64,000 nt of DNA, taken from positions 42,948,723 through 43,012,722 of the forward strand of contig OX465584.1 of assembly GCA_950022655.1 (NCBI GenBank), in the 5' to 3' direction. The stretch comes from Alentia gelatinosa. Taxonomy: Eukaryota; Annelida; Polychaeta; Phyllodocida; Polynoidae. The translations under genes and the position numbers were made by a program. Below the pieces are notes generated by a model. That model ran no database searches and was not told the DNA's origin. It saw nothing but the letters and a program-made list of their open reading frames with translations. Positions 24,092 through 36,930 of this stretch are shown one piece after another; positions within the stretch are counted from its first letter, which is position 1, and each line of letters opens with the position of its first letter.

Positions 24092-24375
24092 AGGCCCGGC
24101 GTCCACCTACTACGATAGAATCGTAGACCTCCCGATATGGCACCGATACAAAATGTCAAAATCGGTGCCATATCGGGAAGGTGCAAAATCGTAAACACAT
24201 GTCTAGACAAGCCAATACACCATGCGTTGTATGGGGTTTTTATCGGTGTCTAATCGCAGAAACGTGGTCTACTGCCCCGATATCAGGTAACCTTCCGACG
24301 CGATTTTGATTTTTTATCGGGAGGTGCATCGTAGACCATATCGGTGCCATATCGTAGTAGGTGGACGCCGGGCCT
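24092..24375 (+). mobile_element. 284-bp non-autonomous TIR element (MITE), copy 2
   Basis: Same length, orientation and internal layout as 16305-16588, with visibly few substitutions. The 25-bp TIRs are perfect here (begin AGGCCCGGCGTCC). The flanks read TTA on both sides if the element is taken to start at GGCCC, consistent with a 3-bp TTA duplication. The internal CCCGATATGGCACCGAT hairpin is conserved. Confidence 0.9.
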
Positions 24376-25029
24376 TACAGTTGTAACTTCCTCAGGACTA
24401 AGTTTTCCTCTCTGGTGTGTAAATATTCAGGTGGAGTAGGGAATATTCACTAACACTATACTATCATCGGCTAAAAATGTTAGAGCAAATTGAAACTTAA
24501 TATTGGATTTGGTCGAGTAATCATATTATCGATAAGCGGAGATAGTTTCTGTTATCAATGTGTTTATGATGAGCTGCTATGAATCAATGGGACGGTGTAA
24601 TAATGCCTCGTGCCTTCGGATTATCTTTCAAGCTGTAGACATGGCTTTAGGATCTAGTGTAGTTCAATCGTACACTGACAATAAAGAGCATTGAAGTAAA
24701 GGATAAGATACTAAAGTAGAAAATATCATTGATTCTTTTTCATCGTCTCTAATGAATCAGACAGGTTGAATATTACCATTCAGGTATGTCCTGAGATTGA
24801 TCAGAACGATCACACGATCCATTTACAGTTCTACAAATTTAATCGTAAACAAGGTATTTTTTATTAATTATGCCTAACGACTACAGCCTATAAACTACTT
24901 CAGTGTTCTCCTGTCTTCTATTTCCAATGATTCAATTCGTTTTGAGAGAATTACCTACAGTTTATCAATACAGACATTCGACTGCAAAACAAATAAAATG
25001 CACGTTAATAAAAGCCACACATCTTCAGT
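24376..25029. other. No gene recognised
   Basis: AT-rich sequence with nothing supported. Confidence 0.5.
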
Positions 25030-25690
25030 TCATAAGCCCAATCCCTGAGTTGACTTAACCCTGCATGCCCGTAACCTCACTCCTCCCTGGGCCCTTGATG
25101 TACGGTCATTTGCAGGATCGAGGTGTACAAATGCCCCATCTGATAGCAGGTCAGCTGACAAAAAAGACCCTCCCTGTTGGGCAGTTGACACGCATGCACA
25201 GTGCATCGACCCGGATATTACGGCCACGACAAAAGGTCACGTGGCGATTGCTGCCTGTCAGTTGTCATGGCGACCGGTAGAGGGGCTCCGACGAACGGCC
25301 AATTTATGTCTCGACACTGAAATTCAATAAAAGCGAAGCAGATGAGGGGGCCGGCGTGGCGGAGGACTCTGTGATCTCATTTCTGCTAAGTATACATGGC
25401 GTCCCTACCGGCAAGGCGGTGATCTGCCGGCGATAGGTGCCCTCATAGGCAGATATCTCCCTCCTGCGGCCACTAGGCTCAAGCCCCGCATACAAACAAA
25501 CAGGCGGCGGCAATATAGGGACCAGGCAAGGCGGAGAGTCCCAGGACCTGCCCCGATAAAATGGGGGCGACAGAACCACAGGGTCGGTGGCCAAAAAAAG
25601 TCTGTGCCGGGTCTGTGGACTGTGTGACGTATATATTGTCTCTGCTGTGTTCACGTGTAGGAACTCTCTTCTCTGCCCCCCTCCCCTGCT
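25030..25690. other. GC-rich island without recognised exon
   Basis: GC-richer than its flanks, with a 116-codon minus-strand frame (25654-25304) that is Pro/Ser/Arg-rich and has no domain. It may be a regulatory island. Confidence 0.35.
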
Positions 25691-27340
25691 CGCTTAAAGA
25701 TCACAAAGAGCTGTAGGGGTAAAGTACCAACAGATCTGATTGATATAAGGCTAGTTTTGCAGCATGGTTGACCCAACTGGCAATTCATGTTGACCCCATT
25801 GAATAAACCTTACGTTGTAATGGTACAGAAAAAGGGCCTATGGAGATCCAACCTTGGAGTCTTATTAATCTAATAGTATATTCGATGACAACATGGAGAA
25901 ATCCAATATAGTTAGTCCCCTTGACAACGATAACTTTCTTCACTGAGTAATGCATTGTATAATCCTCATCTCTAGTTGAGCAACAGCGAGCGCCTCATAA
26001 AATATCACTCAGTGCGGGTAAACAAACTCTTGTTAGTGCATTGTGCTTTGTTGAAATCACATTGAACATGCAATAAGAATTACATTTGATTACAGATCAA
26101 ACCTGTTACAGCTGTCATGTAGATAATTCGATAATTCAACCCCCCCCCCAAGACATAGAACGTATCATGGCAAGCCGGGGTCAATTCTTCTGGCAGCAGG
26201 TCAGAAGTCACACTGAAGCTGAACCAAATGTCCTGTCCAAATGGTGATTATAAATGGATGAACAAAACATGTAAATTTATTAATCATGATCGTTGTATTC
26301 AAGAAGCAGGTGATAATAAATACACAGTATTATCATGATTTTGATTTGTATGGCTGTATTCTCTGCCTCGTTGACGCGTAGTAATATCCATGCGAATGCG
26401 ATGATATTGCATCGTGTTAACTACATGGAGAATGTGTCCATGCATATCAAAATCATGGTGATGTTGTATTTATTATCCTGCATTTATAATATGGTTATCA
26501 AAAGAAACACAAAATAACTGCCAATACTCCCAAGCTCTACTGTGTAAGCTAGGGACTTTTTCTTCATATACTACTTAGTAGGATGCGGCTTTCCGTATCC
26601 TACTCAGTAGCGATCTGTAGGTTTCATATGTTTAGTACAGAAACTCCGTATTAGCTGGGTAATGAAGTTCTACACCAACACCTACCTTATCAAACAAATG
26701 ATGGCTCATAGTTTCTAATCACAGCTATGCAGGGGACACAATCATGAAGCAGTAACAATGGAGTGAGAGTCAGAGGGTCAAGGCATTATATATGGGATAG
26801 AAGATGACACTGAAAATGACATCACTGGTGACTTTACTCCTCCAGGGTGGGAGAGTTACAGAGGTAAAGAGTATAACACGGGTTAGTTGTATTCGGTCAT
26901 CTCCCTTACAATAAGACCTCAAAGGTACTGAATCAGCTAGGTCTGGGTACACGTATGGTTCCAAGCAAAGCCTTATTCAAGAGAGTGATTGCAATTGAAC
27001 TAGCACCAATGTTGGTTGTCAACTCTTGTACCATCGGGGTCATATTCATATTTAGTATAGATCTAATTTTGTAAACTTGAACCTATTCACGGACAACTTC
27101 CTTTCGTGGGAATAAATGCACCTTTACTCAACTATGCTGAAGGCGCTGAAACATTGAGGCAGCAATAATAGAATAGCAGTGAAAACACGGAAATAGCAAG
27201 TAGATCAATCGGAAAAAACCTGTCGTCTTAACCGGGAAAAGAACGGGATTAAGATAAAGACAGATCCAGAAAGAAGGAGAGGAGTAGAGTTGACGTTTCA
27301 TTCATCGGTCTAGATAGCAGGAGATCAGTCTCTGTTAGGA
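25691..27340. other. AT-rich stretch without recognised gene
   Basis: Contains a short poly-C near 26141-26150 and the hairpin listed at 26571-26610. No coding family is recognised. Confidence 0.5.
26571..26610. repeat. 18-bp inverted repeat with 4-nt loop
   Basis: CTACTTAGTAGGATGCGG (26571-26588) pairs with 26593-26610 with two mismatches around CTTT. Confidence 0.7.
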
Positions 27341-27350
27341 CACTACTACT

Positions 27351-27364
27351 GCGCCCTCTAGTGC
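27351..27364 (-). promoter_or_regulatory. CTCF-like motif
   Basis: The minus strand reads GCACTAGAGGGCGC, 13 of 14 to the CTCF core consensus. A second one lies about 100 bp away at 27455-27468, both in a GC-richer segment (27340-27560). Confidence 0.4.
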
Positions 27365-27454
27365 CAGGCACGGAAAGGTCACTCTAGCACGGCCCATGTA
27401 GGCAAAGTAAAAATCCATGTATTGACCAATGACGGCCTCCACCACCGGGCCCCA

Positions 27455-27468
27455 GCGCCCCCTGGGTG
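27455..27468 (-). promoter_or_regulatory. CTCF-like motif
   Basis: The minus strand reads CACCCAGGGGGCGC, 12 of 14 to the consensus with an intact CAGGGGGCGC core. Same orientation as the motif at 27351. Confidence 0.3.
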
Positions 27469-27559
27469 ATTAGAGGGGCACTACAAGCACTGCGCATGCG
27501 CCTAGCATAGTGAGCTTGACTGACAGGGTTGTCTCGAAGCTGAGGCTTTGGGATGACTA

Positions 27560-30500
27560 TGGGGTGGTTGCGTCCAAGTGTTCGGAGACAATCACTTACT
27601 CTGATGAAGACCTCTTGTCATATTGATATTTATGAATGAGAGCAGTGCAATTCCTTTGTCATTGGAGTGTGCTCTCTAATACATTAAGTTGTGTTTAAAA
27701 TCTCTAGGATTATAAAGATATCTGATCATACGGTAAGGCTTTTAACGTCAATTGAGTATTAGATGACTAAGACAAACATCTTTTATGGAACTGTCTGTGG
27801 AAATTTATGGTACCTTTTCCCACCATGATTTTGTTCCGCCATAGACAGAAGTGCCTACATATGCCTGATATAATCTGCATGACCTACTTTTGCTTCGTGA
27901 CGTTCCGAAATGATAACTTATCAGCGGCCAGGATTTGGGAATACTTTTGGCCATTCCTAAAAACAACCATATCACCAAAATTGTGTCTCGGACGTTAGTC
28001 TGACCGTTTACTAGCATAATGATAGGAATGTATTGTAAGCCGTGTTTTTCCTTTCATGAATCAGAACGATACAATAAGTTCTGAACGCCACTCAGAATTT
28101 GTCTCCTGTTGTCTATATCACTTGTTGGGTTCTCATTTCCACTCAGCTTTGATTTGTGATACTACTATGTTGACCAAGAGCATAGCATGGACAACAGTAG
28201 AAAAACAATAGTGACCTTCCTCAATGGTACCGTTTGTCCCTCGATGTATATCCAGATAATTTTGGTATTCTAGACCGTTTTCCTATCATCAATTGATGTA
28301 TCGTGATGTGTAACTATAATATATAAATCGAACATTGAAAAGACATTGAAATATTTCATGTGTGAGTAAGTCTTCATTTGTGGTTGAATGCTACGTGTTA
28401 AGCATATAGGTAGGCAGGTACTTCTTTCTCACGATTGAGACGTTTCCCTTAATATGATGGTAGAATATAACACCGCACCTAGGGGAGGTCATCTTTTATA
28501 TCATCCATTCCAACCCCATATCACCCATCATGCAGCGCCATGTGATCTGAAGCCACGATTGACCAGCATAGAATAAGTAGTATACAAGATCATACCTTTT
28601 TGCTACCCCGAATTACCACGTGTTCTTCCAAAAAGGCCATAAATAACAGTGGGTAGTAGATACGAGTATGGGCCTATCCTGGGTCACCCCTTCATTGCAA
28701 TGCCTGCAGATCGACACTAGGACATCATGGTCCGAGCTGGGAACGCCAGAGGAATTGCAAATCCTGCACTAACGGCCATTCGACATGTGTTCGCCCGTCC
28801 CCACGGCCGTAAAGCACAGCCTGCTGAGGGCTATGGGTCCCCTAGACGCCCCATCTGTCGGTCCTAAATTTCCAGCTGTGGCACAACCTGTCCCACGTCC
28901 TTGAAGGCAGGCAACTATAGTTGTTAAGGTGGTAAGGTGGGGTGCGATATCCTAGATGCATCTACGCACCTTCTTCGTCATTGAATTAGTGTTTGCTGTA
29001 CATCATGGCACGTTCTTGGTATGTTTGATACGTTCTTAACCTAGATGTGATAATAGATAAACCTTTAATTTATCAAGGAAACATCAACATTGAAACTGTT
29101 GATATTATGCCTCGATGCTTAAATCATGTTTATCTGAGCAACCAATATCATATTTATCTGAGCAACAAATATGCATACCTACATACATAATGTATACATG
29201 AAACTTACATACATAAATTCACTCACTATATTATACATGTACATGTATGTACATCTTTTTATATTTGGTAGACTTAGAAAAACTTTTCAGATTTAGGTAG
29301 TATAAATATTTGAGAAAAAGATCAATCATCCAACATCGATATAATAATGGTATTAGCCAATCCTAGTGTATGAAGAAACTATCAATGGTAATATAAAGCT
29401 TCGACCATTCAGCGGCAGAAGCGAACACGCTAATTCCTGAATGAGATCCCTGTGACGAGGAGACGAATTCACTCACGACAAGTCCACTGGCCAAGGTAGA
29501 CTAAATTTTTCTGTTGTTGGAGGCCCGGAGGTTGTTGATATATAAATTACATATCCCTTGCGTTTTTCTCTCATACCAGAACGCCTGTATGTACATAATA
29601 ATAGCCCATGTGGATATGAAACTGTTTGTGCATACATACTTATTATCCATTGTATACAGAATCCCAATTTAAAACAGCGAGTAAACCACTACCTATTTGT
29701 TGAAACGGTCACATACCATATATACGATATATACGAATTTCAAACCAATTGCACATGGCCTCAAAGCCATAGATTACAGGAAAATAATCGCTTTTACCTG
29801 TAGAGGCCCAAACAAAAGAGTTCATATCGACATATCCTTCAATATGGCAATTCATGGGTTTGATCTACTTGAGAAGATGGATAAAAGATACAACGCTCTT
29901 TCACTACTGCGCAACAGCCTCTCGTGATTCACGGCCGTCTGGTCACAAAACCATTGATTATTGTCGATATATTTTGTCATGAGAAGGATAGATACTGTAC
30001 CAGAAGATACCTAGTTGTAGAAGTGGAGCAGTGATGGCGGCCAGAACGATGGCACATCTCCCGGGAGTACGGCAACAGGGGTCTCATAGAATGAAGACAT
30101 GGCGCTCTACGAGCCGGCGATTTATGACCACCATGGTCTGTGATGTGGATGCTAATGAGCTCAATCCTCCGACAACTGTATCTCTGACGCCTGCGATGCG
30201 TATACACACGTCATGCTTGTATCTAGCCACCTCCCAGGATTAACTGAGTCCCGCCACATGTGCGTGTGTGAAATAATCAAATTGTACCGCGCATTTACGG
30301 TGAATTAGTAACAAACGAATTGATTGAAAACACTGTGTAGAGGTTCATCTGGAAAGGGAAAAGAGAATTTTGTGCAGAAATTGACCTTTAGCATTTATAC
30401 TTTCTTTTGACGTTTGAAGTTCGGAAGAATGACGCAATTCCTCAAGTTATTTGCATCTAACCGTATTTTACAAAGCCAAGCTTGATTACACCGTAACCTT

Positions 30501-31480
30501 GATCTAAGATACCGAAGAATAAGTTTATGAAAACATATTGATACCCTCTGCCTCCACTCTGAACTGGAAACTTTAAATGGAATTATCTTAAAGGAAATTT
30601 CCCTGGCCCCTGCTATAACACTGAGTACGGATGGCTCACCGGATAGTGGAGAGTGGTAAGGAGTAGGGTTTTCGGAGAGACGGGGGTCTATTATAGTGTG
30701 GCAGCAACCTCCCAGCCCGGGTTTGGGCTCGTGGGAGAAACGTGAGCGTAAAACAGCCTGATTGGTAGAGGGACAAGTTGGTTAAAACAATGACCAATTA
30801 CTGGACAATACCAAAAACCTTTTAATTGTTCACGATATGAGGCTCAGTGGACGCTTGGCCAAACAATTATTCCTAGTGTATTGTCTGAAATTTAGTACTG
30901 AATTTAGAGCAAAAATATGGTCCAACCGAAGTGAGTGTGTACCTGTCAGGCGACCTATGGCGCCTCTTGATACTACGCATGGTGGTAACAACCCAAAACC
31001 GATATTAGCCTTTGTCTGGGACACGGCCATTCACAACAGGACCATGCTGTATAATGTTCAACCATCCCCGAGGACAAACATTAACCTGAAAGATAACAGA
31101 CTAGACAAATCATCTCGAAGCTCGGTATATGGACGGACTCGACGACTCGGGCGGATACGTTATTGTTGGTAGTAGTATGTAATTGTCACCTTTGCCCAGG
31201 TTGTCTTTCAAATGGTTTGATGTGGTGATATGAGTCACTCAAGAATATTTGTCCTACTCTGTATAGATTAAAGTAATATATATAAGTAGATATTATCATA
31301 ACTCCGATCGATTAATTCAATACAAAGTGACCTGATGCTGCCATGGTGTCATCATGATGTGCCATATATCCTCTGGTAATTCAACAGCTCCCCGTATGCT
31401 GTTTACAGTCCGACTGCATCTATTTGTCAGTGGGAAAGGTGTTCCTAGCATCCCCTACCATGGTAATAGCCCCTCGGTAC
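27560..31480. other. No gene recognised
   Basis: Mostly AT-rich. 28660-28900 is locally GC-richer. A 16-bp perfect palindrome, ATACATGTACATGTAT, lies at 29233-29248. Frames such as 30837-31172 plus and its opposite-strand partner overlap and show no domain. Confidence 0.45.
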
Positions 31481-31775
31481 CTTTATCTCACCCCTGGTAA
31501 TTTTTCTCCATAGACTTAACATTCGGAACTCGTATCCAACCCCCATAAGATATTCAGGACACATATCCAATGGGGGATTATGTCCCAATTAGTCAATGTG
31601 AGTAGTGAGATGAATTAGAAACCTATGTAAGTTTAGGGTCAGAGCTAGATCCAATCTTGTTTGAATCGCTACATAATTCATGCGGCTTCACCTTGTGAAT
31701 TACTACGCGATTCAAAATCGACGGGATACAAGCTCTGACCCTAAACTTTCATAGATTTTCTCTATGTATCTCCAC
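31481..31775 (-). mobile_element. Foldback element, copy 2 (reverse orientation)
   Basis: Reverse-complement copy of the 17857-18160 element. It begins CTTTATCTCACCCC on the plus strand and carries the same GTTTAGGGTCAGAGC-type palindrome arms. Its apex reads GGTGAAGCC on the minus strand in place of GGCGAAGCC. Divergence from copy 1 is clearly higher than between the two 284-bp elements. Non-coding. Confidence 0.83.
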
Positions 31776-32056
31776 TCTGTTCTTCGTCCCGCCTATCTCC
31801 TGCACCAACGGGGCACGAAGGCTGGGAGCTCCATTGAAGCACAACAAAGACTCCACATGGCTCCTCCTCCTGTATCTTTCTTGATGGTATTACCCATCAT
31901 GGGAAAGGGAGAAAAAAGAAACCATTAGTGACGATATAACTCATTAAAAATGCCTCTATTTATACAGCAAGTAGGTCAAAGTTAAAGAACACAAAATTTC
32001 CACATGGGGCGTTCAATCTGGGCATTCAACTATTCAACCTCCAACATCCATATCCC

Positions 32057-32440
32057 TCATGTGTCAAAAGCTCTTGAAGTCATATCAGGTTGGACTTTGT
32101 CCTGCAATGTACAGCACTGCATGTCCAAAGTCACTCTCATCTTCCAGCACCACCTGTGCAATAGCTCTGCCACTTTATCATATTCTACAGAAGCCAGTGA
32201 ACCACACCTTTTCAAACAATTGATCGCAGTGGTATTATCGATATACAACCTAATCTTCTTCCCCTTCACTCTTCTACTAAAGTAAATCAGTGCTAAACTG
32301 ACCACATCCAATTCCAAATTATTAATGTGAATGTTCTCCATATGCATCTTTGACCATCATTCCCCATGTTCTAAAAGACCTTCCTTCAAGTAGCATCCCC
32401 AACTGATAATGCTGCATCCATGTACAAAGTGAGCTGTTTG
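32057..32440 (-). pseudogene. RNase H domain of a DIRS-like element (broken)
   Basis: The minus-strand frame at 32347-32057 reads HINNLELDVVSLAL, then the KKIRLYIDNTTAINCL motif with the conserved Asp, and ends near MTSRAF. This is the typical RNase H series of an N-LEL segment, a Y-x-D-N-T-T-A segment and a C-terminal S-R. Upstream, in another frame near 32440-32400, lies LTLYMDAALSVGDAT, matching the first acidic DA..G(W)G motif. A stop and a frameshift separate the two, so the domain is dead. Confidence 0.7.
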
Positions 32441-32499
32441 TCTTTCCTAGCATTCACTTTTCTTGCCATAAGCACGCCATTTCAGTGTCTGATACTAGC

Positions 32500-33203
32500 A
32501 TCGTAAAATCCTGAGTTAATCCTAAACCCAATGTTGTTTGTTTTATTTGACGCCCTGCTCATCAGCTTCATGGCCACTTTGACATTATCCACAATCTCAC
32601 CAGGCTTAGGAGTTCCAGCACTGTAAAGTGCCTTTATGATCTTCACTAACGGCCTCGCAGCAAATTGGATTGCCCACTATGCAGTTCCAGCCTCATTATT
32701 CCCTCCCCCACACTTTTCACTGAGAATATTGTCAATAACCTCTTGGTTTATTCAGGTTATTTCTTTAAAAGAATATCCAGATTTGTAGGACATGGTAGGT
32801 CTTCAATGATTTTTGTAAGTTTCACCATTTCCAGAGGGATTAACAAGATTGCATCAACCACCTTTTTTTACCTTCTCACTAACCTAAGATCCGATATCAT
32901 CCATCATTAATTTCTGGGGAAGTCCAGACCCTTCCAACCAAGTGTCCAGCGCATTCCACTCTCCTAGTCATCCTGTTTACTAGTTGGGTCATTTGGCTTA
33001 GCAAGTGTGACTGCAGCCAACAGTGCAGAATCTGAGCCTCTCGACCTGGTTTTCTCTGGGAGCTCTCTCAGGCTTCTCTGAAGCAGCTGAAACCTCTTTA
33101 TTGGTGCAAGCGAAATCCCCAACTTGTCAGGCAATTCTGCCGCCAACTCTGATGCAGATATGTGTGTGACTCCTCTTCCAATGTTGTTAGCACACTGGAA
33201 CAA
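32500..33203 (-). pseudogene. Gag-like region of a DIRS-like element (broken)
   Basis: The frame at 33203-32964 (79 codons; contains LPDKLGISLAPIKRF and a basic segment) is followed in shifting frames by LDTWLEGSGLPQKLMMDD, a lysine-rich stretch, and a PGEIVDNVKVAMKLMSRAS segment near 32590. The continuity of protein-like sequence across frames on one strand, next to RNase H, is why I read it as a decayed gag-like ORF. I do not recognise a specific domain in it. Confidence 0.4.
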
Positions 33204-33420
33204 AATCTAGGAAAGGCAGTAGGCCGTCACCAACAAGTTAGATGGGTTCACACAAAGGCTCATACAGCTTATCACCAGTGAAGACCTTATTAGCCACACC
33301 TGAAGCTCTTATCTGTTTATGTAGTCCTCAGCTGGTATAGCAATCATCATATTGATCCTTGTGGGAAAATCCATCTTATTTCCCTAGAATCCCACTGATC
33401 AAGCCTCTCGCCGAGCTAAA

Positions 33421-34689
33421 TGCACTTAAAGTAACCACGAATAAGTCTTCTCTATGTGGTTTAAGTCCCCCCCCCCCCCCCCACCAATCTTTGAACCAGA
33501 GCAATGTCAATATCTGACAACAAACTTGTGTCTGACCAGAGGAAAGCAAGGGACCTCCTCTATCCTTAGAAGCAGAGTGATCATTAGCCGCACCTGCCTT
33601 GTCTGAATCAATGTCCGCAAATGCCTGGCAGATTTTGGCAACACAGGCTCACATTCATGGTGTCGCCTTCTGGGCGGCCAGCTGGGATACCACCATGACA
33701 AGGCACAGTAAACCACAACTCTGGAAATGTCCCTGTGATCCAAAAAGGGGAATAAGTCTAGTGGAGTGTGTGTATGGGGAAACCTCACACAGTGTTATGG
33801 TGGTCATTTCTCTAGAAAAGTCATAGGTACATGTGTGTGTGTATATATATATGACAAAATTTATGGCTGCATGTCGAAACTATATATATATATTTCAGTC
33901 AATGTAGAATAGGTGGACGATGACTCTCTCGCATATCTTGGCAATACACAGATAGGGAATGTGATCCTGCTGCAGGGCAACGAAATGCTGAAACAAACTT
34001 TCTTATCTCCCTTATCCAATTATTCGATATTTTATACAATACACAGGCAGTGGGAGAGCCTAAGATGTAACAGCAGCTTGCTGGGGATAACCATTGGCCC
34101 ATTGTTGGCTGGACAGCGAACTATCACTTTCCAGGAAAGCATCTAGATTTGCTCGACATGAATAAATGGCAAGAGAAACGTGTTTAGCGACAACATTTTA
34201 CTTCTTTAATTCATACCAATACCGCAGGACGCTTTGGATGGAACAATGTCTTATTTCTGCATCACAGATTATAGAAAGATCTCATAATAGCTTTTGAAGG
34301 CATTTATTACTAGTGACATGTGAATTTAAAGTGTGAAAACCACTATTTATAGAAGCTAAGTCTGCGCTTCCTGTATGTATAATCAACCTCTTTGAAACAA
34401 GTCAACCTAGTGAATAGATATATATTTTGTTATTTGAAAATGTAATGTGTGATGGTGTTTAGAGTGACAGAATATTTGGGATCGGTTCCTAGTCTCCCTT
34501 TCACTATTTTCCCATATCTTTTCACTCTCATTGGTAAAATGTAAATGCATAAGATTTAAAGATACGCATCTAGCATCATAATTAAATGAGTATGATACTC
34601 TTTTAACACGGCACCACATTTTCTTTACCTTGTTGTTTTATCACCTGCACCAATTCTCTAACACCTGCATTGCATAAAGAGCCCGTATA
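33421..34689. other. No gene recognised
   Basis: C16 homopolymer at 33467-33482 and short AT tracts near 33838-33852 and 33880-33893. No coding signature. Confidence 0.45.
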
Positions 34690-35400
34690 TTACATGTCTT
34701 CTCCCGTCGGCATTAAATCAAAACCCAAGGTATTTCCCTTGTCATGTTGACAGGCGTTTCCTTGTGAGAGGTTCCTAATTAAATATTTACCCATGTCAGA
34801 TCCGTGGTTAAGCCCCACTTCGAAAGAATTGCCCCATGTTTTCTCGTCAGTCAACGAGACCTTGACCGTCGGAGAAGATTGCCGACAAGACGCCACCCAC
34901 CTCCATAGCAGACGACATTTTTCGCGCCACTCACAGCACCCCAAGCAGCACGCCGAGACCAAAAGAGCACCTCTTTACCTGGACGCCCGTGTTGAAGTGT
35001 TATTTTAGGAGAACCCTCCATCCCTGCCCTCTCTCTGTCTCTCATCCCATCATCCCATCCTCTCCCCCTAGGAGGAGGGAGACGGGTTGACTGCCAAGGG
35101 CCTGGGCGGTCAGGCGCACCTAACGTCAGAGACGGGGCTGTCTGTCTCCACTTTCCCGCCATTACAGAACGCCGTTGGATCTTCAAAACGCCCGGCACAG
35201 CGTCCTCCGGTGGCAGGGCTTTTTTCGGGGGCGGGGTTTTATTAAGCATGGTCGCGTTTGTCTGCCCCGCTAGGCATCGCACAGGAGGCAGGCGTGGTGG
35301 TGACTGGATTGCCGGCCCCTCATGCAGCCCCACACCGGGGGTCCGTGCCAATTGGCGGTCAAACGCGCTCACAGGTTTACTTTGAGAGGGTGATCACCAA
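34690..35400. other. GC-rich island with a long but unsupported minus-strand frame
   Basis: 35372-34851 on the minus strand is open for 173 codons, but the product is Pro/Arg/Gly-rich and has no domain, and the island is stop-poor by composition. The plus strand is also open in parts. I treat it as compositional, not as a gene. Confidence 0.4.
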
Positions 35401-36825
35401 TTGGGTGTGCAGAAAGCCGGTTTGAGAAATCTCGTGAGTAATTCTTGTGTGTGCCTGTGCATGTTTGTGAATGACGGAAGAGCAGTGAATTCCGTACACG
35501 CGCAGGTCACGGTCCCTGAGTATACGTGTATGCGTTTGAGTGTCTGCATATATATGTACCCTATTATATCATTGTTCACTGTTGATTATCGGTGATGCTA
35601 CTCTGTTGAAACACAATATCAAAACGATCCTCCATAATTCTTGTTTTAGATTGTCGCATTTGCTTCACCGTCCACTATCCTGAGAAGGTTTAAGTGAGTA
35701 AAAAATCAGGAGTTTCAGGGAAAGAAGGGAATATCATGGACTATTGCTGGAGAAGCCAGAATCCGGGATATGTGAAGGAACGATGAGGGACTGGTGGCTT
35801 CTTGAGGGCCTGGCCCATGGCCAGGTCCACTTCCACCATCACAAAGCCGGTGGTCGTTACCGCCCTGGCAAGCGGCCGGTGGCGGCAGACACCAATTAAA
35901 CCCATCTCTACCCATCGCTGCGGACAGTCCCTCCTACCTGAGCAGCCCTCGTTATCCCACCCGGTGACAGGCAGCATTATCCTATCACTCTGCCTGCGCA
36001 ATGACGCCCTAACGATTATGAGCATTGGTATTTGGTTTCTATCGGCTACTCTTGTCTTGATTTCAGTATGTAAATGTTCAATAAATCAAATAATTTTCTA
36101 TAATGTATAGTGTTATTATAACCAGAGAGGGTGCTGGTACCGTACAAGGTTTATTTGTGGGAATTCACATATAGCCTATCATCATAATTGCGTCCGCATG
36201 GGATTGTTTGTGAAGTACACAATGTCATGGATGGCGTCTCTTTGTATTTTTCAATGATATACAACCAACAAGGGTCAAGGTGATAATTTGTCTGTTACTT
36301 CGAATTCAGGTAGAGTGACTGATATATATCATTGGTTTCTATAGAATTGCCCAGATAACGCTATTAGAAAGCAACTAAATCTATAAAACGTCAGTATGAA
36401 CGGTATTGGTCTACATATTCTATCATTCTATATTCTGAGATGACCGAAAAATATGAAAAAAACCAATCATTTTACTAGAATAATTGTGTTCTTGGGTACA
36501 GAAGAACCACTCAATATATAGCCAGACTATTTTGTATGTATCGAGATGCTGACATGTAGTAATTAACGAAAAGAAATACCTTAATGAGTATACCACACTT
36601 GTCAACCAATTAATATATATGTAAACTATATTACGTTGGCCCTTATTTTTTGCTGGTTAGATATCGTAATAAAAACTAACATATAACCTCTACGCCAAAC
36701 TGACTACAGAAGACCAAATTTGCATGTATCAATTTTCAGAGATCTGGTTCCCACCTTCCGACCGAACAAAAAAAAGTACCTAAATAAAAAAATGTAACCG
36801 TGCACGCACTGCCGCGGATTCGTTA
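35401..36825. other. No gene recognised
   Basis: AT-rich apart from a GC-richer patch at 35770-35990 with overlapping frames on both strands. Confidence 0.45.
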
Positions 36826-36930
36826 TGGTATACCTCCCGATACGCTACGATTAGAAATGGCTAAATCGTGGTGTATCGGTAGGTCCCGAGAATTCTAATC
36901 GTAGCCTATCGCTGTGTATCGTAGTGCATC
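36826..36930 (+). repeat. Hairpin region resembling the internal part of the 284-bp TIR element
   Basis: CCGATACGCTACGATT pairs with a downstream AATCGTGGTGTATCGG (14 of 16). CTACGATTAGAA (36845-36856) also pairs perfectly with TTCTAATCGTAG (36893-36904). The CCTCCCGATA opening and the ATCGTAG ends echo the 16.3 and 24.1 kb elements, but the terminal repeat is not present. Confidence 0.45.

Larger units (their letters stand above)
32050..33420 (-). mobile_element. Degenerate DIRS-like retroelement fragment
   Basis: The minus strand holds scattered gag-like coding (33203-32964, then broken segments to about 32500) followed by an RNase H domain ending near 32057. Stops and frame changes are frequent. 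A reverse transcriptase is not seen between them, which suggests an internal deletion or a rearranged copy. It differs from the 1-2.34 kb element in the part preserved. The 5' limit is uncertain; KVFTGDKLYEP-like coding can be followed to about 33300. Confidence 0.6.

Noticed and set aside
32004..32910. Plus-strand frames at 32004-32285 and 32665-32910
   Set aside because: Antisense shadows of the RNase H and gag-like regions read on the minus strand.
34851..35372. 173-codon minus-strand frame in a GC-rich island
   Set aside because: Pro/Arg/Gly-rich product in stop-poor sequence, with the opposite strand also partly open; explained by base composition.
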